Below the pieces are notes generated by a model that was given only the letters and a program-made list of their open reading frames with translations, was not told the DNA's origin and did no database searches. From contig JADCRD010000001.1 of assembly GCA_014946745.1 (NCBI GenBank), positions 1,486,427-1,550,426 on the forward strand: a stretch of DNA of 64,000 nt. Direction: 5' to 3'. Below are positions 53,978 through 63,710 of this stretch, piece after piece. The DNA comes from Lysobacterales bacterium. GTDB lineage: Bacteria > Pseudomonadota > Gammaproteobacteria > Xanthomonadales > Xanthomonadaceae. Positions within the stretch are counted from its first letter, which is position 1, and each line of letters opens with the position of its first letter. The position numbers and the translations under genes are program-made.

Positions 53978-56900
53978 TCAAGTCAGGCCAAGCGCTCTGC
54001 GCCAGGGGTCGAGGGTGACCTGCGGAGACGCGCGTCGGGAGTAGGCAGCCAGGGCGTGCGCCAAGTCGCGGCGACGCGCGGGCTCCGCCGCAAGCAGACG
54101 CAGCGCCGCCAGCCAGGCCTCGGCGCTGTGTGAGTCCACCTGCAGCGACGGGGTGTCGATGTAGGGCCCAACGCGACTGGCGATCACCGGGACGTCGAGC
54201 CATCCGTACTCGATCAGCTTGAGCGGGCTCTTGCAGCGGTTGAACGGGTGGTCGACCAGCGGTGCCAGGGCGATGTCCAGCTGCAGTGCGTGCAGCGCGG
54301 CGGGGTAGCGGTCGAAGTCGACCATGGGCAGCGCCGCTGCGCCTTTGGGCGCGATCCCCATGAACACCCACTCGAACTCATCGCCGGTGGCCTCCATGAT
54401 TTCACCAAGCACGGCCAGATCCGCAGCATGCTGCGGCCCGCCGGCCCAGCCCACGCGCAGGCGACGCTTGGACGAGGTCGGGACGCTGCGCTGCGCAGTC
54501 GGCGCCCAGCGTTCGGGCTCCAGCGCGTGGCCAATGCAGAAGTGCTCCGCCGCCGGCAGTGGCAGCGCCTGCGCCAAGGCTTCAGTGGTGTAGACGACGG
54601 CGTCGCAGGCACGCGCAATACGCTGCAGACGCTGCTCAAGATCGCCTGGAAGCTGACTTCGCAGCGGATTGTCCTGCGGAAGATCGGTCCACAGATCGTC
54701 GATGATCAGCACCCGCCGTGCGCGCAGCTGCTGCGCACACGCCTCAAGCCAGCAGACCTGGGGCTCGTCCAGATAGGGCGGCAGCAGCATGAGATCGGGA
54801 TCGATCGCCGCAAGCGCTTCCAGCTCGGGCAAGCCGTGGGACTGCACTTCATGCAGCCACGGCCGCTGCACATGACCGGCTCGCTGCAGCGCGCGGAGTG
54901 GCGCTTCGATCCGCAGCTTCGACACCGCCCACTGGTTGCGCATCAGGCCCAGAGCGCGCGGCGTAGCACTTTCGCCATAGGCCCAGGCGCGCGCCTGCGC
55001 AGGCACTTCGCCGGTCACCGCATTGAGGGTCGCACCGATCTGACGCAATCGTCGGCTGCGATCTTTGCGCGGCTTCGGTGCCACCCCCATGCGAGTGGCC
55101 GGCAGGCGCGCCATGACACCGGGCAGGACGCGCCGATCAAGCGCCGCATGTACCGCGATCGCGTCCGCAGCGTCATCCGAGTGCGCCAGCTCGCTGGCAA
55201 GCCCCGACCGGCTCAGCAGTACATCGGCGAACAGCGCTTCAACGGGCAGCAGCCAGGGCACCGCGGCCGTGGGGGCGAACGAACATCCCGCGGAGGACCC
55301 TGCCAGCGGCTGCCAGCTGCCGCCGCCGGCCTCGACGAAACCGAGCGGCAGGCTGCGTCCTTCAGCATCAAGGAGTGCCGGGGCGACCACATCGGCACCG
55401 CTGTGCTCAAGCCAGAACAGCAGGGTGTGGATGAGATCCTGCGCCAGCTCGAAGCCGGCCGGCAGCCACAGCGCAGGCGAAGCCGCGTGGGAGTCGCATT
55501 CGCCGCCCTGCCCTCGCTTCCATTGTCCGTCGGTGCAGACCAGTCGGCCGGCTGGCCTGCCATCGCGGATCACTTCGATGACACGCCCCTGCGAGGTCGG
55601 CCTGGCGAGCTCAGCCTCGAGAGCCGCCCAGGGGCCGTTCAGCAGGCTTCGCGACTGCGCCACCAGGTTCGCGTCCCAACGCTGGAACAAGGCCAGCGGC
55701 TTCTGCAGCCAGCGAAAGCGCGCGGGAATCCGCTGCATCAGCTCGGGCAGAGTGCGCGCGGGCAGCGCCTCCCAACGCAACAGGGCTGCTGCGCTGAAGA
55801 CACAGGCAGCACCGAGTTCGCCGCTGCGCGCAAGCACGCCAGGATCCACCAGTGTTCGGCGCAGTCGCGCATAGCCGCGGCCGTGCTCATCGCTGATCAG
55901 CGCATCGAAGAGCACCACGTCGGCACAGTCTGGCCGCAGTTCCTGCAGCAGGCGCAGAAGCGCCGGATGAAAGCGGTCGCCATCGGCCAGGACAACCAGC
56001 CAGTGCAGGGTCGACAGGATCTGGGTCGAGATCGCCGATGCCGGCTCGATCACATCCACGCCATGCGCGGCAAGGCTCTCGAAGAAGCCCGCATCCACAC
56101 GCGCTGCGGACGCGGCGGCGGGCAGTCGCAGTACGCCGATCCTGCCCGCTGCCGTTGCGCTGGTCGTGGCGTGCGGAAACGGCGGAATCTCGAATCCGAC
56201 AGCTTCGGCAAACGCAGGCTCGGCAAGCGGCTGCGGCATGGCGCGGCCGCCCGGTCGCTGGCGCGATGGGCCCAGTTCGAGCAACCCGCGGTACAGCGCG
56301 CGATAGTCCTCGACGCAGCTCTGAAGCGCCGGCACTCGTGCAGGCGACAGTGCATGCTGGCGCGCTTCGACCAGCAGCTGTGGACACGCATGCAGCTGGC
56401 GGAGACGGCGTTCCCAGGCATCGACATCGCCGCGTGGTTCAAGCCAGCCTGACTGGCTTCCACGAATCCGCTGCGCCAAGGCTCCCGCATCACTGGCCAG
56501 CACCGGAACGCCTCGCTGCCAGGCCTCCGAAAGGGTCAGCGAGAAGGTTTCGTCGTAGCGGCTGGGAATCAGGCAAAGATCGATCTGGGAATAGATCGCG
56601 TCCAGCTGGGAGTGCTCGTACGTGCCGCAGAGTCGGACACGATCTGCCAGGGGATGCTCCTGCAGTCGACGCTGTGCACCGTACACGCGGAACTCGATGC
56701 GGAGATCCTTCAAGCGCTCGCCCAATTCCAGAACGAGGCCAGCGCCCTTGACGAAGTCGTCGCCGCCGAAGTAACCGACCACCTGTAGCGGGCGTACGGT
56801 GCCGAGACGTTGCTCGTCGGGAACCGCAGAGGCGGGCGGGCTACCGTGGGGAATCACCTTGACTGGCTCGGCACGTGCGCCGTAAGCATCGATCAGTCGT

Positions 56901-58408
56901 TGCTTGAGGTATTCCGACGGAACGATCACGGCGTCCGCTGTCGACAGCGTGTGCGCCAGCAAGGCTCCGCGCGCTGACGCATAACCGTGCGCCAAGGGGC
57001 GCCCGTGACGACTTCGATGCGACCCTTGCCGACACGCTCCGCAGCGCGAATCGTCAACGCTGATCGGCCGGCCACAGGGATCGCTCCCACCGTGTTCGAC
57101 CTGGCTGTAGTTTGCGCACAGCGCGTAGAGATCGTGCCAGCTCAGCACGCAGCGTACCCCGAAGCGCCCGATCAGCTCGGGCAGCAGCAGTGAGCCGAAG
57201 TCGAGCAGATGGTGAACGTGCACCAGCGCCGGCTGCAGACTCTGCAGCAAGCGCGCGAGCAGGCCTTCCACGCGCGGGTTGCCCAGGTCTGCCGGATGCG
57301 AGATCAGGAAATGCTCGGCCTCGATCACCGCGCGGTTGATGACAATGCAGAACAGGCGACCGCGCCAATGCCAGCTGATCTCAGCGCCGCCCGCATCGGC
57401 CTCACCGGGCGCCAAGAGCACGTGCTGGAACTCGTCGTGGCTGGCTTCAATCAAGGCGTGCGTGAAGCGCTCGGTGCCACCGATGCCATCGAGTCGGTGC
57501 ATCAGGTGCAGTACGCGTGGACGCGCGTCGGGCTGCAACAGGCCGCCCGGCTTACCCACCAGCGGATTGGCCCGCCAATATCGACGCACCTCCTGGTTGT
57601 AGCCGCGCCAGCGTTGCTCAAGCAGCTGTGTATGCAGCTCACGACGCAGCTGCGCTGCGCGCGGACCGAAGCTGGCACCGCCGTCATGCCAGACGTACGC
57701 GTCGTCAGCAGCGATGATCTGAAACCCCGCGGCACGGGCGCGCAGCGAGTAGTCGTTCTCCTCGCCATAGCCGGGTGAGTAGGCGGGGTCGAAGCCGCCG
57801 ATGCGGTCGATCAGCGCGCGCGCAATCAGCATCGCCGAGCCCACTGCGGTGGGCGGGAACGGGCGATGCCAGCTGCGGGCTGCGAAATCGGCGCGTGCGT
57901 CGTCGGGAGGCTCGGCGGCGCAGGGCAGACTGAGCAAGGTGGCGTGATCGGACAGCGGACAGGCGATCCCCACCTTGGGAACGCCCAAGGCAGCCTGCAG
58001 TGCTGCCAGCGCACCGGGTACGACCCGGGTATCGCTGTTCAGCACGAGCACATCACGCGAGGTGAGTTCGAACGCGCGGTTGAGCGTCAACACCAGGCCA
58101 AGATTGTGCGGGTTGTGCAGCAGGCGGATGCGTGGATCGCCCTCCGCCAGCGCATTGAGCGCCGGTGCCACATCGGCGTCAGGGCTCGCGTCGTTGATCA
58201 GCCAGAGCAGGTCGCCATCGATCAGTTCGGGCAGCAGGCTCTGCACGCAGGCCAGGCTGGCCTGCAGGGCGTTGTAGATGGGCACCACGACATCGATCGC
58301 ATGGCTGCGCTGCCGTCGTGCAGGCGGCGCGTAGGCGGGCAGCAGATCCAGCTGCTGGTTCCACCAGCGTCGCAGAAACTCGGAGAGCTCGGTCTCGCCT
58401 GCATTCAT
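53978..58408 (-). CDS. Multi-domain glycosyltransferase (GT2 + GT4 + GT4-like)
   Basis: 1476 residues. The ATG at 58408 overlaps the stop of the acyltransferase gene (ATGA). Domain 1 (about 37-290) is a GT2/GT-A transferase: IDVVVPIYN (38-46), NSDTR (124-128), GGFDPAYSPGYGEENDYSLRA. Domain 2 (about 298-690) is a GT4/GT-B enzyme: HLMHRLDGIGGTERF, GYFGGDDFVKGAGLV, YDETFSLTLSEAWQRGVPVLASDAG. Residues 690-1280 are less clear, with possible further transferase-like folds. The C-terminal part (about 1290-1476) again looks like a GT-B donor domain (VGWAGGPQHAADL, LVDHPFNRCKSPLKLIEYG). It could add several sugars of one repeat unit. Cytoplasmic side of the inner membrane; no membrane helix. Confidence 0.9.
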   Translation of the reverse strand: MNAGETELSEFLRRWWNQQLDLLPAYAPPARRQRSHAIDVVVPIYNALQASLACVQSLLPELIDGDLLWLINDASPDADVAPALNALAEGDPRIRLLHNPHNLGLVLTLNRAFELTSRDVLVLNSDTRVVPGALAALQAALGVPKVGIACPLSDHATLLSLPCAAEPPDDARADFAARSWHRPFPPTAVGSAMLIARALIDRIGGFDPAYSPGYGEENDYSLRARAAGFQIIAADDAYVWHDGGASFGPRAAQLRRELHTQLLEQRWRGYNQEVRRYWRANPLVGKPGGLLQPDARPRVLHLMHRLDGIGGTERFTHALIEASHDEFQHVLLAPGEADAGGAEISWHWRGRLFCIVINRAVIEAEHFLISHPADLGNPRVEGLLARLLQSLQPALVHVHHLLDFGSLLLPELIGRFGVRCVLSWHDLYALCANYSQVEHGGSDPCGRPISVDDSRCGACRQGSHRSRHGRPLAHGYASARGALLAHTLSTADAVIVPSEYLKQRLIDAYGARAEPVKVIPHGSPPASAVPDEQRLGTVRPLQVVGYFGGDDFVKGAGLVLELGERLKDLRIEFRVYGAQRRLQEHPLADRVRLCGTYEHSQLDAIYSQIDLCLIPSRYDETFSLTLSEAWQRGVPVLASDAGALAQRIRGSQSGWLEPRGDVDAWERRLRQLHACPQLLVEARQHALSPARVPALQSCVEDYRALYRGLLELGPSRQRPGGRAMPQPLAEPAFAEAVGFEIPPFPHATTSATAAGRIGVLRLPAAASAARVDAGFFESLAAHGVDVIEPASAISTQILSTLHWLVVLADGDRFHPALLRLLQELRPDCADVVLFDALISDEHGRGYARLRRTLVDPGVLARSGELGAACVFSAAALLRWEALPARTLPELMQRIPARFRWLQKPLALFQRWDANLVAQSRSLLNGPWAALEAELARPTSQGRVIEVIRDGRPAGRLVCTDGQWKRGQGGECDSHAASPALWLPAGFELAQDLIHTLLFWLEHSGADVVAPALLDAEGRSLPLGFVEAGGGSWQPLAGSSAGCSFAPTAAVPWLLPVEALFADVLLSRSGLASELAHSDDAADAIAVHAALDRRVLPGVMARLPATRMGVAPKPRKDRSRRLRQIGATLNAVTGEVPAQARAWAYGESATPRALGLMRNQWAVSKLRIEAPLRALQRAGHVQRPWLHEVQSHGLPELEALAAIDPDLMLLPPYLDEPQVCWLEACAQQLRARRVLIIDDLWTDLPQDNPLRSQLPGDLEQRLQRIARACDAVVYTTEALAQALPLPAAEHFCIGHALEPERWAPTAQRSVPTSSKRRLRVGWAGGPQHAADLAVLGEIMEATGDEFEWVFMGIAPKGAAALPMVDFDRYPAALHALQLDIALAPLVDHPFNRCKSPLKLIEYGWLDVPVIASRVGPYIDTPSLQVDSHSAEAWLAALRLLAAEPARRRDLAHALAAYSRRASPQVTLDPWRRALGLT

Positions 58409-59637
58409 CGCCCATCGCGTCCTGCAGCCTCTTGCGGGTAAACCTGCAGGGCGGACGGGTCGAGTCGAGACCGTCCCTTCGCGCGCATCAGCGTGCGCGC
58501 GGCAGCGTAAAGCGGCTGGTCGATCCAATGCGCGTAGAGGACGCTCAAGCCGATGATCCCGAGGCTGACGAGCAGGTAGCCGCTGATCACCATCCGCTGC
58601 TCGACCAGCCATGCGTGCAGACCTGAAGTCACCACCCAGAGCAGGCCCAGGGTGTGCAGCAGATAGATCGCGAAGGTCGCTTCCCCGAGGGGGCGGGCCA
58701 GCACCGGAAAGGCGCAGCGCCCGCGCTGATCCAAGCTCAGCGCGCAGAGCAGCAGCGCGATGATGGCCGGCAAGGCAAGCACCACGCGCTGCGGTGTCCA
58801 CACGCCCGAGATCAGCTCGCCCTGAAAATGCACAAGATTCGCCCAGCCGAATACAAGCAGCCCGCCTCCTGCGAGAGCGGCAAAGAGCCAAGGCGAGGCC
58901 AGACGCCGGCCGCGCAGCGATCGGGCCAGCCACGCGCCGATCAGGAACTGCAGGAGGTACGGCGTCAGGTACAGCGTTGCGGCAACGGGTCGCTGCAGCA
59001 AGCCAGGCAGCGCGAATGCATCGCTCGCCCATGCCCACACGGTAGCGAGCAGGCTGAGCCAGATGCCCAGTGGCAAGACCCACCGTCGATGCCAAAGGCC
59101 CAGTGCCGCGAGCAGGGTGAGCAGCAGGTAGAAGTAGATCTCGTAGATCAGGGTCCAGGCCACCGGCAGCATCAAAGTGTCCGGTAGCAGCGCGGTGGTA
59201 TCGGCCCAGGGCGCAGGCAGCAGACTGAAGCTCAGCACGAGGTTCTTGTCTTCGACCCGCTCGGGGAAGTAGACGAAGTAAAGAAGCAGCGCCAAGCCAA
59301 CGAACGGCCAGTAGCCGGAATACACGCGCGCAATCCGTCGGCGCAGAAACTCCCAGGCGGGTGCCGCCCCGCGCAACTCAGCGCTGAGCTGCCACATCAG
59401 AAAACCGCTGATCAAGAAGAACACATCAACCCCGAGGATGGCGACGCTGCGCAGGGCTTCGAAGCCTGCATCGAGGCGACCGCCGGAGCTGCTCAAGCCC
59501 ATGGCGATGTGCGGCATCAAGTGCTCATAGAACACGGCGCAGGCCGCGGCAAAGCGCAGCAGATGCAGGTTGAGGAGCTGCGGATCGGCCTGGAGATGCC
59601 TGGGGTCCATGGGACCTAGACCCTGCTCGACTGCCAT
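58405..59637 (-). CDS. Acyltransferase 3-family membrane protein
   Basis: 410 residues with about ten hydrophobic segments. LNLHLLRFAAACAVFYEHL carries the conserved Arg/His region near the N-terminus, and VDVFFLISGFLMWQLS and RRRIARVYSGYWPF are typical of OafA/WbpC-like acyltransferases. These acetylate or acylate sugars of O-antigen, exopolysaccharide or Nod-like molecules across the inner membrane. The ATG follows GGGAGGGCGC. It is first in the operon with the large glycosyltransferase and TylF-type methyltransferase. Confidence 0.93.
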   Translation of the reverse strand: MAVEQGLGPMDPRHLQADPQLLNLHLLRFAAACAVFYEHLMPHIAMGLSSSGGRLDAGFEALRSVAILGVDVFFLISGFLMWQLSAELRGAAPAWEFLRRRIARVYSGYWPFVGLALLLYFVYFPERVEDKNLVLSFSLLPAPWADTTALLPDTLMLPVAWTLIYEIYFYLLLTLLAALGLWHRRWVLPLGIWLSLLATVWAWASDAFALPGLLQRPVAATLYLTPYLLQFLIGAWLARSLRGRRLASPWLFAALAGGGLLVFGWANLVHFQGELISGVWTPQRVVLALPAIIALLLCALSLDQRGRCAFPVLARPLGEATFAIYLLHTLGLLWVVTSGLHAWLVEQRMVISGYLLVSLGIIGLSVLYAHWIDQPLYAAARTLMRAKGRSRLDPSALQVYPQEAAGRDGR

Positions 59638-59946
59638 GCGCCCTCCCGAGCAATCAGGGCAAGTCCGGCTTGAGCGATGTGGTGGGTCATAAGGTCACGC
59701 GGAAATGTAGGGGCAGGTCAAAGCAAAGTTTCGAATCGATACCGGCAGCTCAGCTCGGCCTCACCAGTATGCAACGAAACACGCCTTCAACCCCTGCCGC
59801 GCAGCCTGGGGGCAAGCAAAGGCGTCCGCTCGAACCCGGCAGGAGGTCCGTGCTGCCGATGCCGGGGCCGAGGGAAATCCTGGCGGCTGCATCGGGCCCC
59901 GCTGCCTGCGCGAGAAAGCCTTCGCGATGCCTGCGCCGGCCGCTGC
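59638..59946. other. 309-bp gap between two minus-strand operons
   Basis: Holds the presumed promoter of the glycan operon just upstream of 59637 and the end of the sugar-kinase operon. A few AT-richer bases (about 59695-59740, GGTCAAAGCAAAGTTTCGAA) are the only promoter-like part. No terminator hairpin with T-run is clear. Confidence 0.45.
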
Positions 59947-60978
59947 TCAGCCCGAGGCCGGCTGCTCCAGATACCACCGTGCGGCGCCCAGCACGCCGAG
60001 CTCGCCGTGCTCTACGAGGTGCACGGGAACGCGCTCCAGCTGGGCGCGCATTGCGCCTTTGTCAAGGAAGTGCTCGCGAAAGCCCTGACGCAGCAGCCCC
60101 GGACGCAGATGCGGCAGCACGCCGCCGGCGAGACGGACGCCGCCCAGAGCGCCGGTGCTCAGAACGAGGTTGGCGCAGACGCTGCCAAGCTCGGCGCAGA
60201 ACAGCTCGACGGCATCCTGCGCGCGTGGGTGCTCAGCGCTCGCGGCGCTGACCGCGGCGGGCGTATCGAGCGAGGCTGCTTCGCCGTGCAGAGCGCACAG
60301 ACCGCGGTAGATGCGCAGCAGGCCGGGGCCGGACAGGAAGTGCTCGATGTTGACCTGATGCTGTTCACGCCGAAAGCGGCTGAACAACTCCAGGCCCAGG
60401 GCGCTGCTGGGGGCGAAGCCCGCCTGCCCGGCTTCGGTGGCCAGAACACGCAGGCGGCTGGCCGTGGGTACGCACAGGGCCGCGCCAAAGCCGGTGCCAG
60501 CGCCGAGTACCAGCAGCGGAGCCTCGCCGGCGGTTGGGCCATGCGCGGCCAGCACGGCCTCCATGGCCGCGGGCTGCAAGCGCGCAACGGCGATGGCGAC
60601 GGCCTCGAAGTCGTTGACGAAACGGACTTCGCGCAGGCCCGTGTCGGACTCGATCTGATCGAGATCGACCGACCACGGCAGGTTGGCGTGCACCAGCCGA
60701 CGGTCCAGCACGTAGCCGGCGCAGGCGATGGTCGCCTGCTGGGGCGGCTCGCTGCCGCGCAGGTTGGCCGGCAGTTCGTGCAGGAACTGGCCGAGCAAGG
60801 CGCCGAGGTCGGAGTGCTCGGCGCAGGTGAAGCGGCGGAAGCCATGCAGGCGAGGTGCTGCGCCTTCAACGGTTTCCACGAGGGCGACGCGCGCATGGGT
60901 GCCGCCGACGTCGGCAGCGATGAAGTGCGTCGCCAAGGCGCCGGCGCATGCGGCGCGGGCCAGGGGGTGATCCAGCAT
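59947..60978 (-). CDS. glk: Glucokinase-family sugar kinase (possibly GlcNAc kinase)
   Basis: 343 residues; the ATG follows AAGGAGAATTGAGCCC, 4 bp after the GH20 stop. Glk-type fold (not ROK): FIAADVGGTHARVALVE (phosphate 1), NLPWSVD, VRFVNDFEAVAIAV with catalytic Asp, LVLGAGTGFGAAL (phosphate 2), VRLAGGVLPH. It phosphorylates a hexose at C6 with ATP. Operon position behind a beta-hexosaminidase suggests N-acetylglucosamine as substrate; in Xanthomonas, glucokinase-family enzymes serve as GlcNAc kinases. Glucose cannot be excluded. Confidence 0.9.
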   Translation of the reverse strand: MLDHPLARAACAGALATHFIAADVGGTHARVALVETVEGAAPRLHGFRRFTCAEHSDLGALLGQFLHELPANLRGSEPPQQATIACAGYVLDRRLVHANLPWSVDLDQIESDTGLREVRFVNDFEAVAIAVARLQPAAMEAVLAAHGPTAGEAPLLVLGAGTGFGAALCVPTASRLRVLATEAGQAGFAPSSALGLELFSRFRREQHQVNIEHFLSGPGLLRIYRGLCALHGEAASLDTPAAVSAASAEHPRAQDAVELFCAELGSVCANLVLSTGALGGVRLAGGVLPHLRPGLLRQGFREHFLDKGAMRAQLERVPVHLVEHGELGVLGAARWYLEQPASG

Positions 60979-60982
60979 GGGC

Positions 60983-63403
60983 TCAATTCTCCTTGTCAGG
61001 TGCTGCGGCGGACAGCAGCTCCGCCTGCTGCAGCACCCACATCTGCGGTCGCGTGTCGCCGGTAAAGCGCAAACACAGCGCATCGACCGTGTCAGTCGCC
61101 GCCGCGCTGGCCGGCGCTGCGTCGATCGTGAGTTCCAGTTCGATGAAGCCTGCGGCTTCGGTATCGGCCGGCAGCGGCGCTTCGGCCAGCAGCTTGCCAT
61201 CGCAGCCATTCTCCACGCGCAGCTCGCCGTGCGCTGTGCGCGCCGGCAGAAAGCGGCGCAAGGCTTCCTCTTTATGCAGCTGGAAGTTGTAGGGAATGCG
61301 GCCGGCGCGAACGCGCAGACGCGGGCTCTCGGCAAGCGGCGGCTGCACCCAGATCCAGCGCGGATTGAAGATCTCGACGTCGAAGCGCGCGCGCGCTTCG
61401 CCGCCGTCGGGATCGGGCGTGTCGTCCTCCAGACGCAGCACCAGCCCACCCGTGGTCGGGGCCAGCTGGCGGCTGGTGCGGACGCGCGCGTCACGGGCAA
61501 CGAGATCACGCCGCGTGACGGGGCCGACGGGCGTGCTACCGACCCACGGCTGCGCGGCCAGCTGTGTGGGCAGCTGCACGGGAATGGGCCCGGCGTAGGC
61601 CGGCGAGTCCGCGCGCGGGGCGCTGCCATCCAAGGTGTAGTGCAGACGCACACCCTCCAGCGCGCTGGACAGGGTCAGCTCGAACAGCTCCGGGCCCTGC
61701 CCTGCGACGGGGCGCGGCGCGCGCAGCTCCACCAGTACTTCAAACGGCGTCCGCGCGGCCTGGATGTCGAGGGCGGCATAGGCGTGTTCCAGGGCGCGCA
61801 GGCGCAGCAGGAAGTCGGCGAAGTCGCGCGTGCCGGCGCTGCTCCAGCCGCGCTCGGCCAGGGCCGCGACGCGCGGAAACGCCGCGTGCTGAACGCGCGC
61901 ATAGAGCCGCAGGTGCTCGGTCCAGACGTTCGCCTGCAGACCCAGGATGTGCGCATGGTGCTCGGCCTCAAGGCCGGCAGGAATCGGTTCGTAGGCGTAG
62001 ACCCGAGCGAGCGGAATGGCGCTGGGCCGGCCCGGCACTTCGTTCTCGGAGGTCGACTGCAGGAAGTCGAAGTAGAGATCGGTGCTCGGACTCATCACCG
62101 CATCGTGGCCGCGCCGCGCCGCCGCGAGGCCGCCGTCGACCCCGCGCCAGGACATCACGATCGTGTCTTCAGGCAGCTCGCCGTCCAGGATTTCGTCCCA
62201 ACCGATCAGACGACGCTGACGCTCGCTCAGGAACGCGCGCATGCGTGCGATCAGCCAGGCCTGCAGGGCGGTTTCGCTTTCCACGCCGAGTTCGCGCATG
62301 CGCGCCTGCACGGTCGCCGACTGCTGCCACTGATCCTTGACGGCCTCGTCGCCGCCGATGTGGACGTAGCCACCGGGGAAAAGTTCGACCACCTCTTCGA
62401 GCACATCCTCCAGCACGCGCAGGGTGGGCTCTTCGACATTGAACAGCACGCGGTGCACGCCCCAGTCGGAGGACACCGGCGGCGCGGGATCCATCAGACC
62501 CAATTCGGGATAGGCGGCCACCGCGGCCTGCGCGTGCCCGGGCATGTCGATCTCCGGCATGATTTCGATGTGCCGCGCCTGCGCATAGGCCACCAGTTCG
62601 CGGATCTGTTCCTGGCTGTAGTAGGCGCAGTAGGGCTTGGGCGCGCCGTCGGGCCCCTGCCCGGCTTGACCTGCAGGCACACGGCAGCCGCCCACTTCAG
62701 CCAGACGCGGGTGACGCTTGATTTCGATGCGCCAGCCCTGGTCGTCGGTGAGATGCCAATGCAGCACATTGAGCTTGTGCAGGGCCATGGCATCGATCAG
62801 ATGCTTGATCTCTTCCACCGACTGCGCGTGCCGCGCCGAGTCGAGCATCAAGCCCCGCCAGCCAAAGCGGGGCGCATCGTCAATGCGCAGCTGCGGCAGC
62901 TGCAGCGCGCCGTCGGCATCGATCTGCAGCAGCAGCGCGAGTGAGGTGGCGCCATGGAACAGGCCCGAGGCCGTACTGGCCACCAGCTCCGCACGCTGCG
63001 CATCGATATCCAGCCGATAGGCCTCGGCGGGCAGATCGGCCGCTTGATCGAAGCGGACCACCAGCACGGCCTCATCGAGGCGTTCGGTGCGCGCAGGCGT
63101 AAAGCCATGCAGGCGCTCGGCGAGTTGCTCGATGCGCTCGGCGGCGGCCTCGGCCGCGCTGCCGCCGTCGACATGCAGTCGCGCGCCTGCCGGCAGCTGC
63201 AAGCTCCCACTGCGCGCTTGCCACTGCGCCGGCGCTGGAATCAGCGCGGGCGCTTGAATGGGTGTCGTCGCTGTGGTCGGCGTCGGTGGGGACGTCGGCG
63301 GCTCAGCGCTGCTGCAGGCAACGAGCAGAGGGAGCACGGTGGCGCCCAACACGAGATGGGCGAAGGCGCAGAAGCGGGTCGGAGATCGGTAGGTCGGGTG
63401 CAT
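60983..63403 (-). CDS. Beta-N-acetylhexosaminidase lipoprotein (GH20)
   Basis: 806 residues from the ATG at 63403, with GAGAG 8 bases before it; a GTG six codons upstream is less likely. A lipobox LLVAC with Cys30 indicates lipidation. The N-terminal GH20b domain (about 50-165) is followed by the TIM barrel: LDSARHAQSVEEIKHLIDAMALHKLNVLHWHLTDDQGW, HIEIMPEIDMPGHAQA and the catalytic pair Asp352-Glu353 in HIGGDEAV, then GWDEIL and a Trp-containing QANVWTEHL. C-terminal beta domains (about 570-806) include a chitobiase C-like segment and a discoidin-like end. It removes terminal GlcNAc/GalNAc in the periplasm or on the outer membrane and feeds the co-transcribed kinase. Confidence 0.95.
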   Translation of the reverse strand: MHPTYRSPTRFCAFAHLVLGATVLPLLVACSSAEPPTSPPTPTTATTPIQAPALIPAPAQWQARSGSLQLPAGARLHVDGGSAAEAAAERIEQLAERLHGFTPARTERLDEAVLVVRFDQAADLPAEAYRLDIDAQRAELVASTASGLFHGATSLALLLQIDADGALQLPQLRIDDAPRFGWRGLMLDSARHAQSVEEIKHLIDAMALHKLNVLHWHLTDDQGWRIEIKRHPRLAEVGGCRVPAGQAGQGPDGAPKPYCAYYSQEQIRELVAYAQARHIEIMPEIDMPGHAQAAVAAYPELGLMDPAPPVSSDWGVHRVLFNVEEPTLRVLEDVLEEVVELFPGGYVHIGGDEAVKDQWQQSATVQARMRELGVESETALQAWLIARMRAFLSERQRRLIGWDEILDGELPEDTIVMSWRGVDGGLAAARRGHDAVMSPSTDLYFDFLQSTSENEVPGRPSAIPLARVYAYEPIPAGLEAEHHAHILGLQANVWTEHLRLYARVQHAAFPRVAALAERGWSSAGTRDFADFLLRLRALEHAYAALDIQAARTPFEVLVELRAPRPVAGQGPELFELTLSSALEGVRLHYTLDGSAPRADSPAYAGPIPVQLPTQLAAQPWVGSTPVGPVTRRDLVARDARVRTSRQLAPTTGGLVLRLEDDTPDPDGGEARARFDVEIFNPRWIWVQPPLAESPRLRVRAGRIPYNFQLHKEEALRRFLPARTAHGELRVENGCDGKLLAEAPLPADTEAAGFIELELTIDAAPASAAATDTVDALCLRFTGDTRPQMWVLQQAELLSAAAPDKEN

Positions 63404-63452
63404 GGGCGAATCTCTCGGCACCCTCAGCCCTCGGGCCGAACGCGGTGCGTTG

Positions 63453-63480
63453 CGAAAAATGGCCCGGGCGAACCCGGGCC
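63453..63480 (-). terminator. Rho-independent terminator of the TonB receptor gene
   Basis: On the minus strand GGCCCGGG-TTCG-CCCGGGCC is followed by ATTTTTCGC: a perfect 8-bp stem with a tetraloop and T-run. It lies 231 bp after the receptor stop and 50 bp before the GH20 start, so it separates the two units. The rest of the 63404-63710 gap has no gene. Confidence 0.85.
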
Positions 63481-63710
63481 CAAGACCCCGAGGGGATCGG
63501 GGCGCTGCAGCAGGTGGAGCGCTGGAGGGAGGCCGGCTGCAGAACAGGGCGCACTGCGCCGCCGAGCGAGTAATCGGGCGATGCGGACCCAGGCTCCGCG
63601 GTTCGTCGCCGATGAAGGCCGACGCCTCGCGGGCCAGTCCAATCCGCAGCGCGGAGTCGGCAGGCTGCCCTGCGGCAGCCTGCCTTCGCCCACGCAGGCG
63701 CGGATCGCGC

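Noticed and set aside
53978-59095. 1705-codon version of the glycosyltransferase
   Set aside because: The extension overlaps the acyltransferase gene out of frame; the ATGA overlap at 58405-58408 fits the shorter form.
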